14,795 nt of DNA from an uncultured Lachnospiraceae bacterium. GTDB lineage: Bacteria > Bacillota > Clostridia > Lachnospirales > Lachnospiraceae. This document shows, in pieces, positions 1-6,964 of this stretch (positions within the stretch are counted from its first letter, which is position 1; every line of letters begins with the position of its first letter). The stretch covers positions 1-14,795 of the forward strand of contig CACXFW010000084.1 in assembly GCA_902767065.1 (NCBI GenBank). Direction: 5' to 3'. A program made the position numbers and the translations under genes. Below the pieces are notes generated by a model. The model was not told the DNA's origin and searched no databases. It worked only from the letters and a program-made list of their open reading frames with translations.

Positions 1-195
1 GGAAAGACCGTTTCCCTGATCCATCGTCTTGACTTCGAGCCGGCCTATACCATGACGGGCGGTGTGGCTCAGAATAAAGGAGTCGTAAAGGCCCTGGAGG
101 AAAAGCTTGGAGAGCAGATCTTTGTTTCGGACAAGGCGCAGCTGTGCGGAGCACTGGGAGCCGCACTCATTGCTCTGGATGGCAGCCGGAGCTGA
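1..195 (+). CDS. Acyl-CoA dehydratase activase (BadF/BadG/BcrA/BcrD ATPase family), C-terminal fragment
   Basis: Only the last 64 codons are inside the window; the reading frame is open from base 1 to a TGA at 193-195. The visible part has the signature C-terminus of the HgdC/BadF activator ATPases: a TGGVAQNKGVVKALE block followed by the VSDKAQLCGALGAALIA block, which are the last nucleotide-site and helix segments of this ASKHA-fold family. Known members hold a [4Fe-4S] cluster between two subunits and use ATP hydrolysis to drive one low-potential electron into a 2-hydroxyacyl-CoA dehydratase or benzoyl-CoA reductase. The cluster cysteines lie in the missing part, so the activity cannot be confirmed here. 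Many Clostridia carry large stand-alone activase homologues of unknown substrate, and this could be one. No terminator is obvious directly after the stop codon. Confidence 0.85.
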   Translation, partial: GKTVSLIHRLDFEPAYTMTGGVAQNKGVVKALEEKLGEQIFVSDKAQLCGALGAALIALDGSRS

Positions 196-528
196 ATGGA
201 AACGTCGGAGCGCTTTTGTCCTGTAAAACTGGTGGCGGAGCAGACACATTGACGGTATACTTGTAATGGAGGGCCAGATCCCGTTTGAAAGTACGAGTCT
301 GAAGGACGAGGCGGTTTCGATTACGGGACCGGCATCCTGATGAGCGAAAAGCGCGCGTTTTGCGGATGAAGGGGTTGGAGCTGGACCGCGAAAGCCTTTC
401 AACTGTACAGGCAGAATCAATGATCGCTGATAGAGGTATCAGGGCGCCTGACGGCAACGCAGTCTGGGTGGATGCAGATGTACCGGATGTACAGGTAATT
501 TTGTGCAGTTCCTGAGCAGGATAAGGAT
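196..528. other. 333-bp gap with broken reading frames; possible gene remnant
   Basis: No intact gene is supported between the activase stop and the c-di-GMP receptor start. Coding-looking fragments alternate among all three plus-strand frames: frame 2 reads about 251-340, frame 1 about 289-369 (containing SEGRGGFDYGTGIL) and frame 3 about 321-515 (containing KGLELDRESLSTV and APDGNAVWVDADVPDVQVI). Each is cut by stops and none has a convincing ribosome binding site. The frame-3 stretch is the longest and has a protein-like composition. This pattern suggests a small gene decayed by frameshifts, but I could not assign a family. No tRNA, riboswitch or intrinsic terminator is recognisable, and no convincing -35/-10 pair was found for the downstream gene. 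Confidence 0.35.
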
Positions 529-2727
529 ATGGATAGAAAGATGCCAGTCAAACGACTTCTTAAAGTTCTGCTTTTGGTATTCCTTGCGTTTTCCACAAGC
601 ATGGCGGTTTTGGGAGATACCGGCGGCGCAGCTTTGGATTTGCTGACGGTAGGAGTGCCGGTGGACCGCTGTCCGATTTTTTATGAAGATGCAGATACCG
701 GGGAGATCGTGGGCATAGGCGCGGACCTGATGCGTGCCGCTGCCAAGAATGCAGGATATCAGGTCTCTTTTCAGAGCCTGGAGAATGCTACGCTGAAAGA
801 AGCGCTGGATCAGGAGGAGTATGATGTCGTCATGCCGTTTGGAAGCGCGATTGAAAGTACCGGGGGGCATCCTTCCATCGTTTCCGAGAATCTGATGCAG
901 ACACCGTTCACCTTTCTGACCGAGGGGAAGCGGGATCTCCCGCCGCTCAGCAAACTCAGGGTGGGCATGCTGCAGTCTCTGAAAGGAATCGCGGAGACCG
1001 TTCATGAGCGTTTTCCCGGCATGCAGATCAGTATGTACGAGACGATGGCGGACAGCGTGAAAGCACTGCGCGAAGGTCTTGTAGACGCGCTTTTGCATAC
1101 GTCCTATGTATGGAGCTATGTGCTGGAAAAGCCTGCTTATTCAGACCTGGTGATCCAGCCTTCGACTGTGCTTTCCATGGACTTCAGGGCGGGAACGCTG
1201 GATACTCCTGCCGGCAGGGCTGTGATAGACCGGCTGAATAAAGGAATCTCTTCGCTTGATGATACCCTCCGACAGGCCGTCATTCTGGATTATACTTCAC
1301 GGCGCCTGTACCAGTATAGTCTTTCAGATTATCTCCATAAGTATGGGATAGCCCTTCTGGCAGGCGTGTTCCTGATCGTTGCGATGATTGTGATCGCCAT
1401 GCAGAGAATCCGTGCCGTCCGCAGATGGCACGAGGAGAAGATGCGGCAGATGATGGACCATGATTCTCTGACCGGGCTGCTCAGCATGAATGGATTCCGC
1501 AGGCGCGTGGACGAACTATTGCGCGCGCACATGGATTCCCCTTATTTCCTTTCCTATAACAATATCAGGGATTTCAAGTTTATCAATGACAGCCTCGGCA
1601 GGGAAGCAGGGGATGCGCTTCTGAAGTTCTGGGCCGGAAAATCCATAGAAAATCTTTCCGGGGAGGAGACGATCTGCCGGGTTGAAGCGGATCATTTTGC
1701 AGTCCTGCGCCGGATTGAAGGGGAAGAGGAGATGCGCAAGGATGAAAAAAATGTGTTCGATCCCGTGCAGAACTTTTTCCTCAATCAGGGGAAGCAGAAC
1801 AGAGTCCAGATCTGCAGCGGCATCTATGTGCTGACGCCAAAGGACTTCAGAAATATCGACGTAGACCACATGCTGGATCTTGCCCGGGTTGCGGAGAAGA
1901 GAGTCAGGGACAGCCGGAAGGGAAACTTCGCATTCTATAACCCGGAACAGTGGAAGAAAGGGAAACGGATTGCGGAAATCATCAATTATCTTCCTGCGGC
2001 GATCAAAAGCGGGGATATCCAGGTATGGTACCAGCCCCAGGTGGATTATAAAACAGGCAGTATTACAGGCGCAGAGGCTCTTTGCAGGTGGGACCATACC
2101 AAGCTGGGGTGGCTGTATCCCTTTGACTTTATCTCAACCCTGGAGGAGGCCGGGCTGATATTTGATCTGGACTGTTTTGTCTGGGAGACGGTCTGCAGGG
2201 ATCTCAGGCGATGGAATGAAGCCGGGGACAGAAGATCCGTATCGGTGAATGTGTCGCGTGATGATATCCGGGAGGACAGGGACATTCCGGGTCATTTCCG
2301 GAATCTGATTGAGACCTTTGGACTGACTCCCGACCAGCTCAGGGTTGAGATCACGGAGACGGCCTACGTTGAAAACCCTGCGTTTCTGATCGCCACGACC
2401 GAGAAGCTTCGTTCCTACGGCTTTCAGGTAGAAATGGATGACTTCGGCAGCGGGTATTCATCACTGCATATGTTGAAGGAAGTACCGCTGGACCGGATCA
2501 AACTGGATCTTCACTTCCTGACTTCGTCAGGGGATCTGGAAAAGTCCCGCACCATTGTCAGCTGTATGATCCAGATGACTCACCTTCTTGGCATGGAGAT
2601 GATCGCTGAGGGCGTGGAGACAGTTGAACAGGCTGATTTTCTGAAGAGCAAGGGGTGCTCTGAGATGCAGGGCTACTATTTCTTTAAACCGATGCCTGCG
2701 CCGGAATTCGAGAAACTGAAGAATTGA
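529..2727 (+). CDS. Membrane c-di-GMP receptor: periplasmic-binding-like sensor, degenerate GGDEF, EAL phosphodiesterase
   Basis: This 732-residue protein probably senses an extracellular solute and degrades cyclic di-GMP. An N-terminal hydrophobic segment (about 8-28) is followed by a type-3 solute-binding-like (PBPb/SBP_bac_3) domain at roughly 38-262, a transmembrane helix at about 272-291, a GGDEF-like domain (about 310-465) and an EAL domain (about 485-732). The GGDEF signature is replaced by VEADHF (385-390), so diguanylate cyclase activity is unlikely. The EAL domain keeps the residues usually needed for hydrolysis: EAL at 516-518, N574, E610 in EITE, DD at 637-638 in DDFGSGYS, K658, E694 in AEGVET and Q714. 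The ATG at 529 is preceded by an AGGATAAGG ribosome binding site. The next gene lies 52 bp downstream with no terminator between, so the two are probably co-transcribed. The ligand is unknown. Confidence 0.92.
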   Translation: MDRKMPVKRLLKVLLLVFLAFSTSMAVLGDTGGAALDLLTVGVPVDRCPIFYEDADTGEIVGIGADLMRAAAKNAGYQVSFQSLENATLKEALDQEEYDVVMPFGSAIESTGGHPSIVSENLMQTPFTFLTEGKRDLPPLSKLRVGMLQSLKGIAETVHERFPGMQISMYETMADSVKALREGLVDALLHTSYVWSYVLEKPAYSDLVIQPSTVLSMDFRAGTLDTPAGRAVIDRLNKGISSLDDTLRQAVILDYTSRRLYQYSLSDYLHKYGIALLAGVFLIVAMIVIAMQRIRAVRRWHEEKMRQMMDHDSLTGLLSMNGFRRRVDELLRAHMDSPYFLSYNNIRDFKFINDSLGREAGDALLKFWAGKSIENLSGEETICRVEADHFAVLRRIEGEEEMRKDEKNVFDPVQNFFLNQGKQNRVQICSGIYVLTPKDFRNIDVDHMLDLARVAEKRVRDSRKGNFAFYNPEQWKKGKRIAEIINYLPAAIKSGDIQVWYQPQVDYKTGSITGAEALCRWDHTKLGWLYPFDFISTLEEAGLIFDLDCFVWETVCRDLRRWNEAGDRRSVSVNVSRDDIREDRDIPGHFRNLIETFGLTPDQLRVEITETAYVENPAFLIATTEKLRSYGFQVEMDDFGSGYSSLHMLKEVPLDRIKLDLHFLTSSGDLEKSRTIVSCMIQMTHLLGMEMIAEGVETVEQADFLKSKGCSEMQGYYFFKPMPAPEFEKLKN

Positions 2728-2741
2728 GAGACGAGGAGATC

Positions 2742-2783
2742 ATGAAGAACGGTGAGATACGACAGGAAGAGAGGAGATTATGA
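2742..2783 (+). CDS. Possible 13-codon upstream ORF with duplicated start site
   Basis: A GAGGAGAT ribosome binding site (2733-2740) precedes an ATG at 2742 that encodes MKNGEIRQEERRL and stops at 2781-2783. The stop overlaps the start codon of the next gene as ATGA, the classic arrangement for translational coupling. The initiation region is nearly identical to that of the next gene: GAGGAGATCATGAAGA here and GAGGAGATTATGAAGA at 2771-2786, offset by 38 bp. This could be a functional leader peptide or a by-product of a small tandem duplication. Whether it is translated cannot be decided from the sequence. Confidence 0.35.
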   Translation: MKNGEIRQEERRL

Positions 2784-3355
2784 AGAGTGATGTAATTGTC
2801 ATATCAAATGACGGCACAGGAATGGATGAGGCGCTTGCCCAGACGGAGAAGGTGGCTCAGTATAAAGGACTTCAGCCGAGGGATGCCCGGCATCTGAGGC
2901 TGCTGGCAGAAGAGACGCTTGGCATGATGCGTTCGATTACCGGCGAGAGGGAGGGGATCTTCTGGATTGAGGATCAGGATCATGTATTCCAGCTTCATCT
3001 GCAGGTTGAGACACCGATGAACTTTGACAAGCAGGAAAAACTGCTGGCTGCTTCCAGCAGCGGTAAAAATGAAGCGGCAAGGGGCTTCATGGGAAGGATC
3101 CGGGCGTTCTTTGATCCGCTGGACTGGGCGGACGCACCGATGAATGTGAATCCGGAGGCAATGAACCAGATGACCTCATGGTCGATGAATGCTTACCGGC
3201 AGATGGTGAAAGAAGAACTGGAGCAGGATCAGGAAGGTGCGGCACAGGCCTGGGACGAATTGGAGAAATCGGTTGTTTCTAAAATCGCGGACGATGTCAA
3301 GGTCCGTATTCAGGGACGAAGAGTGGAAATGATCATCCTGAAGAAGGTTGAATGA
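2780..3355 (+). CDS. SpoIIAB/RsbW-like degenerate HATPase-fold protein, function unknown
   Basis: This 191-residue soluble protein has no signal peptide or membrane segment. Its first half resembles the anti-sigma-factor kinase fold: the segment RHLRLLAEETLGMMRSITG (about 38-56) sits where RsbW and SpoIIAB carry the N-box helix. The N-box asparagine is not present, and no DxGxG nucleotide loop follows, so ATP binding is doubtful. A middle segment (about 95-125, FMGRIRAFFDPLDWADAP) and an acidic helix (about 145-170) precede a final strand that ends VEMIILKKVE. From memory, similar proteins occur in other Lachnospiraceae, usually labelled hypothetical or ATP-binding. The start at 2780 follows GAGGAGAT with good spacing. 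Position after the EAL receptor suggests a signalling role such as partner-switch binding; this is inference from context and weak fold resemblance. Confidence 0.7.
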   Translation: MKSDVIVISNDGTGMDEALAQTEKVAQYKGLQPRDARHLRLLAEETLGMMRSITGEREGIFWIEDQDHVFQLHLQVETPMNFDKQEKLLAASSSGKNEAARGFMGRIRAFFDPLDWADAPMNVNPEAMNQMTSWSMNAYRQMVKEELEQDQEGAAQAWDELEKSVVSKIADDVKVRIQGRRVEMIILKKVE

Positions 3356-3367
3356 CGGCATTCCATA

Positions 3368-3404
3368 AAAAGTCCGCACTGCGAAAAACACAGTGCGGAC
3401 TTTT
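3368..3404. terminator. Bidirectional intrinsic terminator between convergent genes
   Basis: A perfect 14-bp inverted repeat, AAAAGTCCGCACTG (3368-3381) and CAGTGCGGACTTTT (3391-3404), encloses a 9-base loop. The stem carries an A-run on its left and a T-run on its right, so it can end transcription of the plus-strand pair finishing at 3355 and of the minus-strand gene finishing at 3465. Confidence 0.9.
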
Positions 3405-3412
3405 ATATCCGT

Positions 3413-3447
3413 GGATGAAATCCTTCCGCTGCCGGAGGATTTCATCC
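3413..3447. terminator. Second hairpin beside the convergent terminator
   Basis: GGATGAAATCC (3413-3423) pairs with GGATTTCATCC (3437-3447), and after one bulged T the inner TCCG (3425-3428) pairs with CGGA (3433-3436) around a CTGC loop. It lies 18 bases beyond the stop codon of the minus-strand gene and has no T-run of its own on either strand. It could be an RNA 3'-end stabiliser or help the neighbouring terminator. Confidence 0.55.
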
Positions 3448-3464
3448 CGCAATCCAGAATCAGA

Positions 3465-4451
3465 TTATTCATCAAGAGATGCTGCCTCGGAACCTCCGGA
3501 AAGCACACTGCTCACCAGTCCGCCCAGATCGATGTCAAGGCCGTTATCCTCAATCTCAGCAGAGGCACTCAGAACCTCTTCCGGAATCTCGATCGTCTCT
3601 TCGGTTGTGTCCAGAAGCAGAGTGACATAGAGATCCTCGCCGCTGAATTCAAGTGTGCCTTCTCCTCCCAAAAGCTCGCCAGGAAGCTCTCCGGAAATAC
3701 CGGAAGCATCCAGGGAAACAGCGCGCAGAAGACCGGTCTGGGCATCCACAACCACGATCAGCTGTACGTTATTGTCACCGAGAATGCCGTCAGCCATGGA
3801 AGCATAGAGGCTGATTGCATCGATATCGTCTGCGGTATCCATGATCGTATCCTTGTCATACAGGCAGACATAGTATGGATTCCCGTCTTCGTCCTCATAA
3901 AGATTCGGCAAAAGCGCATCCAGGGATACATCCTCGACTTCGTCAGTCTCCATGGAGTCCGACAGCGCCTCGAGCGCCAGCGAAACGATGTCCTCCTTTT
4001 CAACATCCCAGTCATCGCCGTTTGATACCGCTGTATAATGTGTTCCGTCATCTACCCAATGATAGGCTTCAAAATTGCCGCTCTGCGGATCTCCGAGTCC
4101 CTCCAGAGAATAGAAGAAGTTCGCATACGCGTTATCTTCGTTCTTGTTCAAAAGACCGATCGCGCTGGCAGAAAGCGCCATCTGGTTTTCTTCATCGACC
4201 TTCAGCGCCACATTCACTTCCGCATCCAGAAATCCATTGAATGCATTGTACTCGTCCAGATTCTTAAGACCATCCTTTACAAGATCCGACAATTCTTCCG
4301 CAGAGATATCCGCAGTCTCGGAAGTTTCAGTAAACACAACCTCTCCGCTTCCGACAGATGTCCTGACGGAAATATCATCTGCAAGTACGGCAGATGTCAT
4401 CAGAACTGCCGCTGCAGCGGTTCCGGCTGCCACAATCATCATTTTCTTCAT
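3465..4451 (-). CDS. Exported acidic protein of unknown function
   Basis: The product is 328 residues with a clear Sec signal peptide: basic MKK, a hydrophobic stretch to about residue 20 and a probable signal-peptidase I site after VLA (residue 24). There is no lipobox cysteine, so it is likely released or wall-associated rather than lipid-anchored. The mature part is strongly acidic, rich in Asp, Glu, Leu and Ser, with no membrane helix after the signal. It contains a YYVCLYDKDTIMDTADDID stretch (mid-protein) and a strand-rich segment LIVVVDAQTGLLRAVSLD. The alternating strands and overall size are loosely like LppX/LolA-type half-barrel exported proteins, but the match is too weak to call. 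A GAAGGAGGA ribosome binding site sits at normal spacing from the ATG. It lies 187 bp downstream of the NAGPA gene on the same strand and may share its transcript or have its own promoter. Confidence 0.8.
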   Translation of the reverse strand: MKKMMIVAAGTAAAAVLMTSAVLADDISVRTSVGSGEVVFTETSETADISAEELSDLVKDGLKNLDEYNAFNGFLDAEVNVALKVDEENQMALSASAIGLLNKNEDNAYANFFYSLEGLGDPQSGNFEAYHWVDDGTHYTAVSNGDDWDVEKEDIVSLALEALSDSMETDEVEDVSLDALLPNLYEDEDGNPYYVCLYDKDTIMDTADDIDAISLYASMADGILGDNNVQLIVVVDAQTGLLRAVSLDASGISGELPGELLGGEGTLEFSGEDLYVTLLLDTTEETIEIPEEVLSASAEIEDNGLDIDLGGLVSSVLSGGSEAASLDE

Positions 4452-4638
4452 TATCTGTTTCCTCCTTCAGTGCTTTGCTTCTACACTACAATGATTCTGC
4501 AATCGGGGGATTCCATGCCTCATCAAAACGAATGATACAGATTCATATTCACGAGGATACAGGACATCCCGTACCGATATGTCTGATATTCTACTGGTCT
4601 TTTGGAAGAAATGCAAGACTTTGCCTGCCGCACGGGCC
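4452..4638. other. Spacer between two minus-strand genes
   Basis: Apart from the ribosome binding site of the acidic-protein gene (complement of about 4460-4470), I see no convincing promoter hexamer pair, strong terminator hairpin or small gene here. A weak GTCTT/AAGAC pairing near 4595-4617 follows the NAGPA stop on the minus strand but lacks a proper T-run. Confidence 0.4.
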
Positions 4639-5712
4639 TTATTCCGTAAACAGAAGGAAATCCACATTCGGCCGTCTGATCAGGGTATTCTGGTCAGTCC
4701 GGTCTCCGTTTTCGTTGACATACTGTCCTTCCAGCACAAGAGCGCTGCTAGCGCCCCCGTCAAGCCCGCGAGCATAATAACAGCCCAGGGAGGAAAAGAT
4801 TTCCTGCTCTTCATAGATTGTGATGCCGCCGGTATAATCCGCTCCTCCCGCTGTGATGAGATAGTATTCGAGCGGGCGGACCATGCCGATGGCCGTGCGC
4901 GGGTACGGGAAACCGTTCCAGTCGTAATCCGTAAGGGCGCATTTCTCCCCGTCACGGATGAGGAGATCCTCGCAGGTACCCCAGGAGAAGACGACATTCT
5001 GCGCCAGCACACTTTCTACGGTGTTATAGCCGGGAGAGAAAAGCGTGCCATCCTCTCTGAGACAGATCTCGTACCCATCGGACCATGGCCCGTGCATGAC
5101 CTTGCCGTTGCGGATCAGAAGTTCGCCTCCCGTAGCAAAACCGGTATCATAACGGAAGTAACTGCCATTGACCAGGACCTTCGCTCCCGTGCGAAGGGCG
5201 GCGTCTGCGGGTTCTTCCCGTGTTCCGGCGAAATCACCGTAAGAGTCCTCACCCCGGATCTGTTCCGGATCCCGGATAATGACATGCGTCAGATAATAGA
5301 AGCCGGTTTCGGTCTCATGCAGGGTACAGGTGTAGAACAGTCTTTCCGAAAAGTACCGGTAGTCTGCGTTCTGAAACTCATCGGAGCAGGCAATCATTGC
5401 CGCGCTCGGGCTTGGATACGGGTCCGGCGAGTGAACCGTCAGGGAAGAAGAAGGCGGCTCGGCCGGCACCTGGGCGGTTTTGGGCTGCGGAAGGACATCC
5501 TCAAGAGCCTCTCCCTTCTTTGACTGTGTTTCGCTTACCACCTCAAACAATCCATCCGCTGACAGGAACTGTCCCTCATCTTCCGGTGCGGGAGATTGCT
5601 GCTGTGAGGCTTCATCCGTATCGGGAACCATCTGGTCTTCTCCATAGACAGTCTGCAGCCCGCCGCACAGAATCCAGGCTGCAATCAAGATTGACAGTTG
5701 TGTTTTTTTCAT
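4639..5712 (-). CDS. Exported NAGPA-domain phosphodiester glycosidase family protein
   Basis: The product is 357 residues when started at the ATG at 5712-5710. That ATG begins MKKTQLSILIAAWILCGG, a typical signal peptide with probable cleavage near VYG (residue 24); the frame is open 35 codons further upstream, but those would bury the signal sequence. A GGGGG stretch lies 11 bases before the start. After the signal comes a Pro/Ser/Glu-rich linker (about 25-105), then a NAGPA (phosphodiester glycosidase) domain. Its hallmarks are VNGSYF (181-186), PRTAIGM (271-277), ITAGGADYTGGIT (286-298) and LDGGASSALVLEG (317-329), with RRPNVDFLLF near the C-terminus. Characterised relatives remove sugar caps attached through phosphodiesters. 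In Firmicutes many such exported proteins are presumed to act on wall polymers or exopolysaccharide. The usual DGGGS is DGGAS here. The true substrate is unknown. Confidence 0.85.
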   Translation of the reverse strand: MKKTQLSILIAAWILCGGLQTVYGEDQMVPDTDEASQQQSPAPEDEGQFLSADGLFEVVSETQSKKGEALEDVLPQPKTAQVPAEPPSSSLTVHSPDPYPSPSAAMIACSDEFQNADYRYFSERLFYTCTLHETETGFYYLTHVIIRDPEQIRGEDSYGDFAGTREEPADAALRTGAKVLVNGSYFRYDTGFATGGELLIRNGKVMHGPWSDGYEICLREDGTLFSPGYNTVESVLAQNVVFSWGTCEDLLIRDGEKCALTDYDWNGFPYPRTAIGMVRPLEYYLITAGGADYTGGITIYEEQEIFSSLGCYYARGLDGGASSALVLEGQYVNENGDRTDQNTLIRRPNVDFLLFTE

Positions 5713-5789
5713 CAGAATTGTAACCCCCAACTCGGACAGTTTATCATGTTTATCCTGCGAATAAAAGGGAAGATAATTGCGGATCAATA

Positions 5790-5798
5790 TGGTATACT
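5790..5798 (+). promoter_or_regulatory. Probable extended -10 promoter for the DUF4432-xylB operon
   Basis: TGGTATACT fits the extended -10 pattern TGnTATAMT. No good -35 lies 17 bases upstream, which is common for extended -10 promoters. Transcription from here would start near 5805 and leave an untranslated leader of about 115 bases before the ATG at 5921. Confidence 0.4.
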
Positions 5799-5866
5799 GT
5801 TCTTGCGTTACAGGCACAGGGCTGGCCGGGGTGTGAATAGTAACGACAAATCCGCGTGAACAGTTC

Positions 5867-5885
5867 CTCAGAAGTTTCTTCTAAG
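5867..5885. promoter_or_regulatory. Inverted repeat in the leader of the sugar operon (possible operator)
   Basis: CTCAGAAG (5867-5874) and CTTCTAAG (5878-5885) form a dyad around TTT with one mismatched pair; the inner AGAAG/CTTCT part is perfect. It lies between the probable promoter and the ribosome binding site and could be a regulator site or a small RNA hairpin. Confidence 0.35.
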
Positions 5886-5920
5886 CGGCGGTGGAGAATG
5901 GTTTATAGAGGAGGAAAACG

Positions 5921-6919
5921 ATGTTTGAACGTAATTATTATGGACATGGGACGCAGTTTTTTGGCGTGGAAGAGCACAGGCTTGTCGGCGGAAGAGGTGA
6001 CGGGATGCGCCTCTTTCAGGTTCGGAACGGGAGCGGAGTGGAATTCACCGTCTCCGCGGACAGGTGTGCGGATCTTTCCAGACTCTCGTATAAAGGGGTA
6101 AACCTGAACTATATGAGCGTCGGCGGCTATGCGCATCCTGCGTACTACGATGACAGGGGAGATCATTTCCTCAAGACCTTCAACTGTGGCTTCCTGACGA
6201 CATGCGGGCTGACGAATATCGGGATCCCGCAGAAGGACGGGGAGGAAGATCTGCCGCTTCACGGAATCATCGGAAATCAGCCGGCAGACCATATCTGGTA
6301 CACCAGCGACCAGAAGATGATCGAGGTTCATGCTCACATTCCCGAGATGCAGATCTTCCGGGAGAAGCTGGAACTGGACCGTGTCATTTCATGCCCGGTC
6401 GGCGGGACTTCCCTGAAGATTCATGACACAGTCCGTAACATCGGCTCTGGCAGGGAGCCGATGCTGATCCTGTATCACATCAACATGGGTTATCCGCTCC
6501 TGAGCGAGAAGGCTCTGGTCAGGGTTAATTCCGAGAAGGTTATTCCGAGGACCGGTCATGCGGCAAAGGATCTGGATTCCTGGGATCGGATGCTCCGGCC
6601 GACAGCGGGCTTTGAAGAGCAGTGCTATTACCATGAGTTTGGTCCGAAAAGAGCCTGCGCGAAGATCTTTAATCCGGACGCGGGAGTCGGGCTGGCGCTT
6701 CGGTTTGACGCGAAGGTTCTGCCGTATCTTACGGAGTGGAAGATGATGGGAGAGAAGGATTATGTCCTTGGGCTGGAACCGATGATCGCGAAACTGGACG
6801 GGAGAAGCGGATTGAGAGAATCCGGACAGCTGCCGTATATCGAGCCTGGAGAAGAGAAAGAGTTTGAGGTCTGTGTAGAGTTTTTTGACAGCAGGGAAGC
6901 ATTTGACAGCGCATTGTGA
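5921..6919 (+). CDS. DUF4432 family protein, aldose-1-epimerase-like
   Basis: This 332-residue cytoplasmic protein belongs by sequence pattern to the galactose-mutarotase-like superfamily, DUF4432 branch. Its landmarks are an early TVSADRCADLSRL strand-turn (43-55), the TFNCGFLTTCGLTNIG block (86-101), PLHGIIGN with H114, LYHINMGYPLL with H186, and a C-terminal GLEPM with E286. These match the spacing expected for the two substrate-binding or catalytic histidines and the catalytic glutamate of aldose epimerases, so sugar anomer or related epimer interconversion is likely. The ATG at 5921 follows an excellent GAGGAGGA site. It is followed after 123 bp by xylulokinase on the same strand with no poly-T terminator between, so the two probably form an operon for pentose or pentulose use. 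The exact sugar is not shown by the sequence. Confidence 0.85.
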   Translation: MFERNYYGHGTQFFGVEEHRLVGGRGDGMRLFQVRNGSGVEFTVSADRCADLSRLSYKGVNLNYMSVGGYAHPAYYDDRGDHFLKTFNCGFLTTCGLTNIGIPQKDGEEDLPLHGIIGNQPADHIWYTSDQKMIEVHAHIPEMQIFREKLELDRVISCPVGGTSLKIHDTVRNIGSGREPMLILYHINMGYPLLSEKALVRVNSEKVIPRTGHAAKDLDSWDRMLRPTAGFEEQCYYHEFGPKRACAKIFNPDAGVGLALRFDAKVLPYLTEWKMMGEKDYVLGLEPMIAKLDGRSGLRESGQLPYIEPGEEKEFEVCVEFFDSREAFDSAL

Positions 6920-6949
6920 CGGATGCAGATTTCCTGATGGGGATCATTA

Positions 6950-6963
6950 CCGCTTCAAAGCGG
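6950..6963 (+). repeat. Small hairpin in the DUF4432-xylB spacer
   Basis: CCGCT (6950-6954) pairs with AGCGG (6959-6963) around TCAA. It is the first of three consecutive hairpins in this spacer and lacks a T-run. Confidence 0.45.
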
Positions 6964-6964
6964 C

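Noticed and set aside
4579..5523. Long plus-strand open frame of 314 codons opposite the NAGPA gene
   Set aside because: The minus strand encodes a protein with a signal peptide and clear NAGPA motifs; the plus-strand frame has no recognisable family and is a coding shadow.
5713..5817. Extended N-terminus for the NAGPA protein (35 extra codons)
   Set aside because: The extension would place a polar segment before a typical MKK signal peptide; the internal ATG at 5712 gives a normal exported protein.
5799..5920. Riboswitch in the leader of the sugar operon
   Set aside because: I looked for known conserved cores and a terminator or sequester stem and found only the short dyad at 5867-5885; no known class is recognisable.
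5856..6101. Short plus-strand frame overlapping the start of the DUF4432 gene
   Set aside because: It overlaps a well-supported gene in another frame and has no family features.
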